A stretch of DNA of 64,000 nucleotides from assembly GCF_900102545.1 (NCBI RefSeq), contig NZ_FNBN01000002.1:470264-534263 (forward strand), written 5' to 3'. The notes under the pieces were generated by a model. It saw nothing but the letters and a program-made list of their open reading frames with translations, ran no database searches and was not told the DNA's origin. Shown one piece after another: positions 44,858 through 54,900 of this stretch; the first letter of the stretch is position 1; the number at the start of each line of letters is the position of its first letter. Made by a program: the position numbers and the translations under genes. Source of the stretch: Chitinophaga filiformis (GTDB lineage: Bacteria > Bacteroidota > Bacteroidia > Chitinophagales > Chitinophagaceae).

Positions 44858-45100
44858 ATGCCCCTGAACTTCACCACATTAACCCTAAGGGACGCGATAG
44901 AACAGGAACTACTAACTTCACTCGCTACAGACTTCGACATGCTGGAAGATGGCGCTGACTCGAAGAGGAAGAATAAAATCATTAATCGCTTAAAAAAAGA
45001 ATGGCGCCTGCAAGATACAGGCGCCATTCTTTTTAAACGTATTATTGCTGTTTCTTTAGGGAATATTTCAGCCCAACATTACCGGAGACGGTGCTGGTAA
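44858..45100 (+). CDS. doubtful 80-residue ORF, possible remnant
   Basis: ATG 44858 begins MPLNFTTLTLRDAIEQELLTS, followed by a charged, helical, protein-like stretch (DGADSKRKNKIINRLKKEW). From residue 47 it runs through a strong terminator hairpin and then antisense to the 3' end of the gene at 45042, where it no longer looks like protein. Either only the first 45 residues are a real remnant or the whole is chance. Low confidence. Confidence 0.2.
   Translation: MPLNFTTLTLRDAIEQELLTSLATDFDMLEDGADSKRKNKIINRLKKEWRLQDTGAILFKRIIAVSLGNISAQHYRRRCW
44994..45034. terminator. strong bidirectional terminator
   Basis: A perfect 17-bp stem (44994-45010 / 45018-45034) with a 7-base loop, a GGCGCCTG core, and A-run and T-run ends giving a U-tail in both directions. 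It serves the minus-strand gene ending at 45042 and probably the SMP-30 transcript. Confidence 0.9.
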
Positions 45101-45485
45101 CTGAATACCATTTATTCTCGTCACTGAGCAGCACCTCATAGTTTACGCCCGCCTTATTGGTAATTTCTGTAACACCTTCAATATGCCTGTCGCGGTATTT
45201 TTTCTTCACCGCTCTCAGTACTGTCAGTGGTAGCTCCTTCTCGCCACAATACCGAAGCGAATAGACTAATGTACCTTGTTTATCGTACCAGATCCGGTAC
45301 TGGCTATCGTCCTGTACGAAGCAAACCACATCATAGGCGCCATCTTCGGTCCATCTGATGTATTGTGCCTCGGGGAAGGTGTGATTGAAAAGGCGTAATA
45401 CAGTCTCATTGGGAGCTGCAAACAAAGATAATTGTGAGCAGAAGATTATTGCTGCTATCAGTACAATTCTTTTCACATTCAACAT
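45042..45485 (-). CDS. secreted PepSY-like (beta-lactamase-inhibitor-like fold) protein
   Basis: A 147-residue exported protein. Signal peptide MLNVKRIVLIAAIIFCSQLSLFA, then a small domain with ETVLRLFNHTFPEAQYIRW, DVVCFVQDDSQYRIWYDKQGTL and GVTEITNKAGVNYEVLL, matching the PepSY-like domains common as paralogues in Chitinophagaceae. The frame is open to Met at 45527 and 45587; the start at 45485 gives the cleanest signal peptide, and 45527 remains possible. Function is unknown. Confidence 0.8.
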   Translation of the reverse strand: MLNVKRIVLIAAIIFCSQLSLFAAPNETVLRLFNHTFPEAQYIRWTEDGAYDVVCFVQDDSQYRIWYDKQGTLVYSLRYCGEKELPLTVLRAVKKKYRDRHIEGVTEITNKAGVNYEVLLSDENKWYSVTSTVSGNVGLKYSLKKQQ

Positions 45486-45665
45486 TGGATGAAAAACAGC
45501 TACACGTAAAAAAGTAATCCGTTTCATGGTTTCAGATTTTATGAAAAACAATTTTGTTGTTGATGATGTAAAAGTAGTACGGGTCACAACTTTAAAATTG
45601 TATAAAACGGAATAAGGCTTCTTTTGCGTTGAGATGCTATTTCTATTAATATTAAAAATGGAGCC

Positions 45666-46892
45666 TTACTCCCCTCCTGCTACTGTAGTACTTTTACCTT
45701 TAAAGATCTCCGCCAGCTTATCCGTTAATTCCTTCCCTCTCAGATTGCGTGCAATGATATTGCCATTGGGGTCTAACAGAAAGTTGGCTGGTATTGCGCG
45801 TATATTATATAGTTTCGCAGCTTCGTTATTCCATCCCTTCAAATCACTCACCTGTGTCCAGTCCAGCTGGTCTTTTTCAATAGCCTTAAGCCATGCTTCC
45901 CTTTGACTCGGGCCATCCAACGACACGCCCAATACAGTAAATCCGTTCTCCTTATATTGTTTGTGAGCAGCCACTACGTTCGGATTTTCTTTCCGGCATG
46001 GTCCACACCAGCTTGCCCAGAAGTCCAGCAGCACATATTGCGATCTGAAATCAGAAAGCTTCACTGTCTTTCCATCGGGAGTATTCTGTTGAAAATCGGG
46101 AGCCGCTTTACCGATCTGGGTATTCCTGACAGCCGCCAGCCGGACGAGTATGTCTTTTGCCAGTGGCGCTTTTTTCAATGCAGGTGAAAGTTGTTTATAA
46201 GCCGTTTCAATTTCGCTGTTGAGTTCTGCTTCAGCGGTGGCCTGCGACAGGCAGACCAGGCTAAAATAGGCATCCAGGTGCTTCTTCGCAAAATCCAGTC
46301 GAAGCTGGTTCTCCTCTTTAAAAAGCAGTTTTTCCCGTGCTTCAAAACCCGCATGCACCTTTGTGTCCTTTTTTTGTTCCTCCGGCAATGCATCAAACTC
46401 TTTATATAAGGCGTCAAACTTGTCCTCAACAGGCTTTAATAAAGCCAGGACCTCCCTATTCAGGCTATTGGTGACAGAGCCTTTAATCTCCAGGTGTTTC
46501 AGCGAGTCCGGCGCTGTCATTGAGAACGTTGCCGGCTCCAGGTAAAACCGGAAATAATCCATAGACTCTCCCTGCGCAAGCTTGTTGACATGAGGGTTCC
46601 TGTTAAGGAACAGGGAGGAGTAAACAGGATACTGCAATTTGCCTTTCAAGGTAAAGCGTCCTTCCTGTACAACAACTGAGTCAGTTATTTGTTGATCCTC
46701 CAGATTGTACACCAGGAAGATCTTATCTCCATTCTTCAAGGCATCCACCTTCCCCTCGATCTTAAAGGAGCCCTGTGCCATCAGCATTGAGGGAAACAAT
46801 AAAAGTGCTGTCAGCAACTGCTGTATCCTGATGCCAATTCCGGAATGTGCTGATGGATCTGTATACAGAATATCTTGTAACTTGTCTTTCAT
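45666..46892 (-). CDS. TlpA-like thioredoxin-fold protein with DUF4369 domain
   Basis: A 408-residue exported thiol-disulfide protein. A signal sequence near 25-40 (TALLLFPSMLMAQG) is followed by a DUF4369 beta-sandwich at about 42-130 (FKIEGKVDALKNGDKIFLVY), a helical linker, and a C-terminal AhpC/TSA-thioredoxin domain from about 270 (GKAAPDFQQNTPDGKTVKLSDF) with the redox pair in SWCGPCRKE. This architecture is one of the commonest in Bacteroidota, probably reducing or shuffling disulfides in the periplasm. The 300-base gap to the divergent sulfatase gene holds both promoters. Confidence 0.94.
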   Translation of the reverse strand: MKDKLQDILYTDPSAHSGIGIRIQQLLTALLLFPSMLMAQGSFKIEGKVDALKNGDKIFLVYNLEDQQITDSVVVQEGRFTLKGKLQYPVYSSLFLNRNPHVNKLAQGESMDYFRFYLEPATFSMTAPDSLKHLEIKGSVTNSLNREVLALLKPVEDKFDALYKEFDALPEEQKKDTKVHAGFEAREKLLFKEENQLRLDFAKKHLDAYFSLVCLSQATAEAELNSEIETAYKQLSPALKKAPLAKDILVRLAAVRNTQIGKAAPDFQQNTPDGKTVKLSDFRSQYVLLDFWASWCGPCRKENPNVVAAHKQYKENGFTVLGVSLDGPSQREAWLKAIEKDQLDWTQVSDLKGWNNEAAKLYNIRAIPANFLLDPNGNIIARNLRGKELTDKLAEIFKGKSTTVAGGE

Positions 46893-47192
46893 GATCTATT
46901 TACGTGTACCTGGGTTAAGAGATGGGTTGATATGCAAATTAACCGTATTCTTTCGTATCCTCTCCGGAATAAATGATACATGCACATCAGGGCTGATATA
47001 CGGTCGCTGAACAGGTCTGTCTCCGAAGATCAGCAGTAAACAGCTATTACAGCCCAATAAAGCCAATTTATCCTGATACCCTTCGCTATATCATAAGACA
47101 GACGATGTGGTCAAAAAAGGCTCCAAAAGCCTGAAATAAATCGTCCAGATAATTATCTTAGTAATTCACTTTTTATTATTAAACGATTGCTC

Positions 47193-48512
47193 ATGCGTCT
47201 ATCAGGTATTCCACTCTTATTGGCTCTATTCTTTTGCAGCAACACAGTATTTTCCCAGCAGCGGCCTAATGTCATTTTTGTACTGACGGATGACCTGGGG
47301 TATGCAGATCTTTCCTGTTATGGCAACCCTGTTATTAAGACACCTTTTTTAGACCGGATGGCCGGGATGGGGGTAAGAGCTACCAACTACGTTGTTACCA
47401 GTCCCACCTGCTCACCATCGAGGGCATCCTTACTCACGGGCAGATATTGCACAAGGCCTAATATTCCATTGCCACTGGCGCCTGGTTCACCATTGGGACT
47501 ACCGGCAACAGAAGTAACAATTGCAGAAATGCTCAAAGCAGCGGGTTATAAAACTGCTATGGTCGGCAAATGGCATCTGGGCGATCATCAGGAGAACCTG
47601 CCTATGAACCAGGGCTTTGATTCTTATTTCGGACTGTTGTACAGTCATGACTATCGCCAACCATATGTAAAAAGCGACAGCACCATAAAACTGTATCGCA
47701 ATTACACGCCTGCCGTTGTCAGGCCACACGATAGCACCTTAACACAGACATATACCAGGGAAGCTATCCAATTTATAAAAGAACAAAAAAAGGATAAACC
47801 CTTCTTTCTGTACCTGGCGCATAATATGCCTCACCTGCCGGTATACTTTGCAGCACACAAAAAGAACAGCAATCTGGAAAACGGTGGAGAACTGGGCGCA
47901 GTGATCGCGGAAATGGATGAGGGACTGGCTGCTATCTGGAAAATATTGGAACAACAAGGCCTCGCAGATAATACCATCTTTATGTTCTCCAGCGATAACG
48001 GACCATGGAATGATTATCCTTCCCGCATGTCTGACGACAGCGTTACAAAGTCTTTTCATACCGGTTATACAGGTGTATTCAGGGGAAGTAAAGCCACCAC
48101 CTATGAAGGCGGCGTACGGGTACCTTTTATTGCCTACTGGAAGAATCATACACTTAAAGGTGCAACAGTCCATGCCGCGATGACCTGCCTGGATGTACTG
48201 CCCACACTTGCAGAATGGATACATTGTCCGCTGCCTGCCAACACGGTCCTCGACGGCCAATCTATCGCCACAGTACTTACCCGGAATAATGCGCCGGACA
48301 ATCACCGGGAGATCTATTATGTACACAATAACATACCGGAAGTGGTACGCCAGGGTCCCTGGAAGCTGAGAAGGACCAAACCATCCGGGCAACCTGTCAT
48401 TGAATTATTCAATCTTAATTATGATCCGGCAGAAAGAGTGAACCTGTCAAATGAACATCCGGAAATAGTAGCAAAACTCACTGCACTTTTAGCACAATAT
48501 CCCGTAAATTAG
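47193..48512 (+). CDS. sulfatase, arylsulfatase A type
   Basis: A 439-residue secreted sulfatase. Signal peptide about 1-22 ([17 protein letters not shown]). The metal site begins with [15 protein letters not shown], and the modification motif is [12 protein letters not shown], in which the Cys is converted to formylglycine by a maturase encoded elsewhere. VGKWHLGDH and SSDNGPW add further active-site residues. The ATG at 47193 is used because the upstream codon at 47187 is TTG. It is 35 kb from the GH89 locus; both could act on sulfated glycans, but a link is only a guess. Confidence 0.95.
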   Translation: MRLSGIPLLLALFFCSNTVFSQQRPNVIFVLTDDLGYADLSCYGNPVIKTPFLDRMAGMGVRATNYVVTSPTCSPSRASLLTGRYCTRPNIPLPLAPGSPLGLPATEVTIAEMLKAAGYKTAMVGKWHLGDHQENLPMNQGFDSYFGLLYSHDYRQPYVKSDSTIKLYRNYTPAVVRPHDSTLTQTYTREAIQFIKEQKKDKPFFLYLAHNMPHLPVYFAAHKKNSNLENGGELGAVIAEMDEGLAAIWKILEQQGLADNTIFMFSSDNGPWNDYPSRMSDDSVTKSFHTGYTGVFRGSKATTYEGGVRVPFIAYWKNHTLKGATVHAAMTCLDVLPTLAEWIHCPLPANTVLDGQSIATVLTRNNAPDNHREIYYVHNNIPEVVRQGPWKLRRTKPSGQPVIELFNLNYDPAERVNLSNEHPEIVAKLTALLAQYPVN

Positions 48513-48533
48513 ACTGAGAAAATGTTTGTCTGT

Positions 48534-48564
48534 TTTCCCCGTATGTAAGAGGCATACGGGGAAA
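48534..48564 (+). terminator. hairpin after the sulfatase gene
   Basis: Arms 48534-48545 and 48553-48564 form a 12-bp perfect stem (TTTCCCCGTATG / CATACGGGGAAA), loop of 7. It is 22 bases after the stop and lacks a T-run. The rest of the gap up to katG is AT-rich. Confidence 0.65.
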
Positions 48565-48695
48565 TACCGGAATATACCATCCCCTGTCCACGTTTTATCC
48601 CTCCTTACCCCTGAAGATCGATATCCCTTCAGTAACAGATTTCATGATGCACCACAACCGGGGCATGAGTCAATGACATAGATTTTAACTATTAA

Positions 48696-51077
<2,382 letters not shown>

Positions 51078-51102
51078 TTGTAAGATCCAGTGAATAATAA
51101 AG

Positions 51103-51133
51103 CAAAGCCGCCGTAACAGGCGGTTTTGTTTTT
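51103..51133 (+). terminator. intrinsic terminator of katG
   Basis: CAAAGCCGCC (51103-51112) pairs with GGCGGTTTTG (51119-51128) with one wobble, loop of 6, followed by five T (51129-51133). It is 26 bases after the stop. Confidence 0.9.
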
Positions 51134-51162
51134 ACAGGCATGCTCTTACCCGCACAAAATAG

Positions 51163-51184
51163 AAAAGCCACCTTTGCAGGTGAC
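51163..51184 (-). terminator. terminator of the DUF4256 gene
   Basis: GCCACCT (51167-51173) and AGGTGAC (51178-51184) form a 7-bp stem; on the minus strand TTTT and more T-rich sequence follow. It starts 8 bases past the stop at 51192. Confidence 0.65.
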
Positions 51185-51191
51185 CTTCAAT

Positions 51192-51767
51192 TTAAACTCT
51201 CAGCGAGCCACGAAAACCTCTGGCAGCATAATAAGAGATAGCGCCATTGTGATATAGGAAGACAGTATCATAGCGGCGATCACAAAAGAGAGATCCGCCA
51301 AGTTTTCTGATATTGGGCGGTGTGATCACCCAGCTTGACGTCTTCAAATCAAACTTCCCCAATTCCTGCAAGCCGCGGTATTCTTCTTCAGTTAATATTT
51401 CTATGCCCATGCTGGCAGCCATACCAATAGCGCTGCCGTCTGGCTTTGCTTCTTTCCTTTCCTCCAGCGCTTCATCGTCATAGCAAAGACTTCTGCGGCC
51501 TTTAGGGCTTTCAGCAGAGCAATCATAAAAGATATATTCAGCCGTCTTTTTATCGTGGCCTACAACATCGGGTTCGCCACCTGTGCTTTCCATTTCATTG
51601 AGAGACCACAGCTTTTCGCTATCAGCTTCCAGCCTTGCCTGGACATTCGCCCATTCAATACCTTTATGACGGTGCATGTTCTTCTCGAAGCGGGTCTTCA
51701 ATACGTTGAACAGCTCTTTTTGTTGTTCTGCTGATAACCCTTTCTTTGAAATAGTTTTCTTTGACAT
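51192..51767 (-). CDS. DUF4256-family protein
   Basis: A 191-residue cytoplasmic protein that matches DUF4256 by its order of conserved pieces: LFNVLKTRFEKNMHRHKGIEW, LNEMESTGGEPDVVG, YIFYDCSAESPKGRRSLCYD, MAASMGIEILTEEEYRGLQ, SSWVITPPNIRKLGGSLFCDRRY and a YYAARGFRG end. The function is unknown. The frame runs up to 51788, but the ATG at 51767 (MSKKTISKKGL) fits the family. Single gene between the katG terminator and the DoxX repeat region. Confidence 0.9.
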   Translation of the reverse strand: MSKKTISKKGLSAEQQKELFNVLKTRFEKNMHRHKGIEWANVQARLEADSEKLWSLNEMESTGGEPDVVGHDKKTAEYIFYDCSAESPKGRRSLCYDDEALEERKEAKPDGSAIGMAASMGIEILTEEEYRGLQELGKFDLKTSSWVITPPNIRKLGGSLFCDRRYDTVFLYHNGAISYYAARGFRGSLRV

Positions 51768-51840
51768 AATTGCAATTATTATTGCCACATAGGGCTTTAC
51801 TTAAATATACATGAATCTTTACGTTTACGCTATTCCTTTA

Positions 51841-52095
51841 TTGTTGGGTACAGGCACAAGTCTTCTCTCCGCAGGTCTGAAATACCAGTATACTACAATC
51901 AGTGCTAACTTTAATTCACGCTATTCATTATTGATGGGCACGAATACTAATCTTCTCTCTGCTGGCCTGAAATACCAGTATACTACAGTCAGTGCTAACT
52001 TCAATTCACCCTATTATTTATTGATGGGCACGAGCACAAGTCTTCTCTCCGCAGGTCTGAAATACCATGATATTACAGTCAGCGCTAACAGCAGC
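51841..52095 (-). repeat. three tandem 90-bp repeats at the 3' end of the DoxX gene
   Basis: Units start at 51841, 51931 and 52021 (exactly 90 bases apart); the third, partly inside the DoxX coding region, is the source copy. Read on the minus strand, each encodes a version of WYFRPAERRLV followed by (L/F/P)VP(I/N)N and a stop or near-stop. The stops are TAA at 52014-52016, TAG at 51921-51923 and TAA at 51825-51827, all in one frame. The units have diverged by several substitutions but kept the frame. Confidence 0.9.
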
Positions 52096-52403
52096 AGGGA
52101 AGGAAATATTTCACTTACAGCATTGCCTGCGGCAATATGTGAAAATATCGCTCCTGTCATGGCAAAGAAAAAGCCTGCATAAGCCCACTCCTTCAGCAAA
52201 GGAAACCGGGGAATGAGTATGGCTACAACACCCAGCAATTTCCAGATACCCAGTATTGTTGGGAAATAAACGGGATAGTTTAAATGCGCAAGAAAATCTG
52301 TTTCCGGGTTTATTTTGAATAACTGTACGAACCCGGTTGAAAACATACCTAATGCAAGCCATACAGTGGCGATCCAATAAATGATCCTGTTCCTTTTTTT
52401 CAT
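52014..52403 (-). CDS. DoxX-like membrane protein
   Basis: A 129-residue four-helix inner-membrane protein of the DoxX/DoxD type (RIIYWIATVWLALGMFSTGF, YPVYFPTILGIWKLLGVVAIL, FFAMTGAIFSHIAAG, LLLLALTVISWYF). It is the last gene of an ArsR-SRPBCC-DoxX operon, its start overlapping the SRPBCC stop by four bases. This three-gene set recurs in soil bacteria; the role of DoxX here is not established. Its C-terminal coding segment has been duplicated twice downstream as 90-bp units. Confidence 0.92.
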   Translation of the reverse strand: MKKRNRIIYWIATVWLALGMFSTGFVQLFKINPETDFLAHLNYPVYFPTILGIWKLLGVVAILIPRFPLLKEWAYAGFFFAMTGAIFSHIAAGNAVSEIFPSLLLLALTVISWYFRPAERRLVLVPINK

Positions 52404-52876
52404 GCGTGTTGTTTTAATTTACTTACTATTTCCTGTAAACGGTTATGTGCTATATTTATACCATAAGCAAAAGGCATCTTCAGTTGCTGGTCTCTGTCAG
52501 CAGCAGATTTGTATACTATATGCATGGTAAGTTTACTCGTATCGTCGGTGAGTTTTTCAAACTGCAGGAACTCAAGCTGCACACCCCATGGCGCATTCAC
52601 CATTTCAAATGTCCGTGTGATCTTTTCGTTAGGACTAAACTCATGGAATACACCGTTGGCCTGAAATGCTACATTTCCCTGAGGATCTTTTGTCTCATAC
52701 TGCCAGCCACCATGCTTTTTACCTTCAAATTTCAGCACTTTCGTTCCCATCCACTGCTCAATAATTTCAGGTTCTGCATGCGCTTTAAAAAGCAGTTCCA
52801 GTGGCAGATCAAATTCCCTTGTTACCACTAAATCATGCCTTCCTTCTTCGGCGTTTACTTTTGTCTTCTTCTCCAT
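52400..52876 (-). CDS. SRPBCC-domain protein (AHSA1-like)
   Basis: A 158-residue protein of the START/SRPBCC fold, AHSA1-like branch. Signatures: LVVTREFDLPLELLFKAHAEPEIIEQWMG at the start, GVFHEFSPNEKITRTFEMVN in the middle, and the long C-terminal helix near the end. It probably binds a hydrophobic ligand or acts in stress response. It is translationally coupled to DoxX and starts 6 bases after the ArsR stop, so all three genes share the ArsR-controlled promoter. Confidence 0.93.
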   Translation of the reverse strand: MEKKTKVNAEEGRHDLVVTREFDLPLELLFKAHAEPEIIEQWMGTKVLKFEGKKHGGWQYETKDPQGNVAFQANGVFHEFSPNEKITRTFEMVNAPWGVQLEFLQFEKLTDDTSKLTMHIVYKSAADRDQQLKMPFAYGINIAHNRLQEIVSKLKQHA

Positions 52877-52882
52877 ATTATT

Positions 52883-53206
52883 TCATTTATTGGGTTTGTA
52901 TTTTTTCATTACCTCCTCCAGTTTGTTAAACCGCTCATCCCACATCTGGCGGAATGGTTCGATAAAGTCTGCTACCTCTTTCATTTTTTTTGCATTGATA
53001 TGATAATAGATTTCTCTACCGTTTTGCTCCTGCTCAAGCAATTCGCACTCGGTGAGTATTTGCAAATGTTTTGAAACTGTCGGCCTTGCCGTGTCAAAGT
53101 TGGATGCTATTGCACCTGCTGTCAATGACTGTGTAGCAAGTAACAGGAGTATGGCCCTTCTCGTCGGGTCTGCTATCGCCTGGAAAACATCTCTTCTCAG
53201 ATTCAT
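52883..53206 (-). CDS. ArsR-family repressor
   Basis: A 107-residue winged-helix regulator: [44 protein letters not shown] for the helix-turn-helix, and [17 protein letters not shown] for the wing. It lacks the ELCVCDL metal-binding motif of arsenic sensors, so the inducer is probably not As or Cd. Members of this ArsR-SRPBCC arrangement usually control the adjacent SRPBCC gene. Two palindromic sites flank its -7 box, which strongly suggests autoregulation. Confidence 0.95.
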   Translation of the reverse strand: MNLRRDVFQAIADPTRRAILLLLATQSLTAGAIASNFDTARPTVSKHLQILTECELLEQEQNGREIYYHINAKKMKEVADFIEPFRQMWDERFNKLEEVMKKYKPNK

Positions 53207-53208
53207 TA

Positions 53209-53255
53209 TGTAGCTATTTGACTACAAATATAAGTGTAGCTATTTAACTACACAA
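53209..53255 (-). promoter_or_regulatory. ArsR operon promoter with two palindromic operators
   Basis: Two copies of an 18-bp dyad, TGTAG-N8-CTACA, at 53209-53226 and 53235-53252, centres 26 bases apart, differ at one inner base. Between them on the minus strand is TAtaTTTG (53225-53232), an exact -7 box, with TTG at 53253-53255 twenty bases upstream. The first operator ends 3 bases from the ATG at 53204-53206. A repressor at both sites would cover the whole promoter. Confidence 0.8.
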
Positions 53256-53479
53256 CTTTTAGCGATATTTTTTTTAGAAAAAATAGACAAGGCTGATTAT
53301 CAGCATCATAATTAACAGCGGCTGCCGGGTACATCCGTTAACCGCAACAATTCATGTATTCACCTCAAAGCCTTCGGCAAATCTTAAACTTCAAAGTTTT
53401 TTACTGTTCTCACCTAAACAACATCCTCTATGGTTGTGGCCTTCCGAATCGGCCATGATTTTACACTAAAACTATTAAT

Positions 53480-54886
53480 ATGAAAGTGAAACCAACGATC
53501 CTGCTCGCTTCATTGATTTTATTAACAGCAGTAGTCGTAATCATCTCCTGTAAAAAGGATGATTCCGGTTCCAGCTCAACATCAGGCTCCATTTCTGCAT
53601 TGACCTGTTCAGGCGCAAGCTTTTCAGGTACAGCGACCGTCAATGTAGCATATACCGGAACGGCTACTGTTCCCTATACAGGAGGTAATGGTACTACATA
53701 TAGTGCCGGCACACAGATCTCATCAACGGGTGTATCTGGTCTGACTGCCACCTTACAGGGGGGCACACTGGAAAGCGGCGCAGGTAATCTAACATACGCT
53801 ATCAGTGGTACGCCAACAGCTACCGGCACGGCTTCCTTTGCTATCAGTTTCGGCGGACAAAGTTGTACGCTTTCGCTGATTGTTGGCTCGGAGGCATCGA
53901 CATCCTGTAGTTCATTAACGGGGGTAGCACAAGTTGTATGTTTGGCAAATGCCTTTATTGCAACGCTGACAACCTCACAGCAATCACAGGTTGTACTGAC
54001 CTTAAACCTTACAAATGCAAAACGCTGGTCTAACTTACCATGCGCGCTATCCTGCCGTAATGGGTTATTGTTTAGCAGTTTAACAAGTGCACAACAGGCA
54101 GCAGCGCTGGCGCTCATTCAGGCAGCTTCCGGCACAGCAACAAATGAGGGTTATGAAGAGTGGCAGACCATCCGTGCTGCTGATGATTATCTTGGTCAAT
54201 CTGCTTCGGGATATAGTTCCGGCAACTATGTGATTGCCTTCCTGGGTACACCGAGCACCACCGGTAAATGGATGCTGCAGTTTGGCGGACACCATTATGC
54301 GCAGAATATTACCTATGATAACGGTGTCGTAACCAGCATTACGCCGCTGCACGAAGCAGTTGAGCCACATGGCTCCTTTACCGTAAATGGTACTACGTAT
54401 ACCAGTCCGATGGCATCTGAACTGGCGGCCATGCAGGATATGCTGGCATCCTTCAGTACAACGGAACTCGCCTCAGCAAAAATTTCAACTACCTTTTCTG
54501 ACTGTCTGATGGTACCTGGTTCAACTACCAACACCTTCCCTTCCACCAAACAGGGTATTCAGGTTAGTACGCTCAGCAGCGCTGTTCAGACAAAAGTAAT
54601 GACGGCTATTGCCGCATGGGTCAATGATCTGGATCCAACAACAGCCGCTACCTATCTGACCACTTACCAAAGCGAACTTGCCAATACATATGTATGCTAT
54701 TCAAGCAATACAGGAGGCACCTCCGGAACCGCCAGTTCATTCTTTACCACTAATACCGATTATGTTCGAATCGATGGCCCAAGTGTATGGATTGAGTTTG
54801 TATGCCAGAATGGTGTCGTGATCTCCGGACAAATTCACTATCACACCGTAATGCGTGATCATAAGAGGGACTATATCGGATTATAA
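53480..54886 (+). CDS. DUF3500-family lipoprotein
   Basis: A 468-residue lipoprotein; lipobox IISC, Cys24. The first part after the anchor (about 35-140) is a Thr/Gly-rich immunoglobulin-like segment. From about 155 to the end it matches DUF3500: NAKRWSNLPCAL, LQFGGHHYAQNITYDNGVV, and the C-terminal IDGPSVWIEFVCQNG then IHYHTVMRDHKRDYIG, whose paired His residues suggest metal binding. The gene precedes the HupE-like protein by 14 bases, so a shared metal role is plausible. Activity unknown. Confidence 0.88.
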   Translation: MKVKPTILLASLILLTAVVVIISCKKDDSGSSSTSGSISALTCSGASFSGTATVNVAYTGTATVPYTGGNGTTYSAGTQISSTGVSGLTATLQGGTLESGAGNLTYAISGTPTATGTASFAISFGGQSCTLSLIVGSEASTSCSSLTGVAQVVCLANAFIATLTTSQQSQVVLTLNLTNAKRWSNLPCALSCRNGLLFSSLTSAQQAAALALIQAASGTATNEGYEEWQTIRAADDYLGQSASGYSSGNYVIAFLGTPSTTGKWMLQFGGHHYAQNITYDNGVVTSITPLHEAVEPHGSFTVNGTTYTSPMASELAAMQDMLASFSTTELASAKISTTFSDCLMVPGSTTNTFPSTKQGIQVSTLSSAVQTKVMTAIAAWVNDLDPTTAATYLTTYQSELANTYVCYSSNTGGTSGTASSFFTTNTDYVRIDGPSVWIEFVCQNGVVISGQIHYHTVMRDHKRDYIGL

Positions 54887-54900
54887 ATTGCATCAACAAC

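Noticed and set aside
46896..47066. Minus-strand 56-codon frame ending 4 bases before the TlpA-like gene (start TTG 47064-47066)
   Set aside because: Protein-like ending (VSFIPERIRKNTVNLHINPSLN) but only a TTG start, rare codons and no recognised family. Could be a remnant; too weak to call.
51841..52095. Possible CRISPR-like array
   Set aside because: Units are contiguous with no spacers, are 90 bp long and encode protein; no cas genes.
51811..52182. 123-residue plus-strand open frame with three similar repeats (SLLSAGLKYQYTT)
   Set aside because: It is the antisense of the DoxX tail and its 90-bp copies. The repeated look comes from the tandem DNA units; no family and no start context support a gene.
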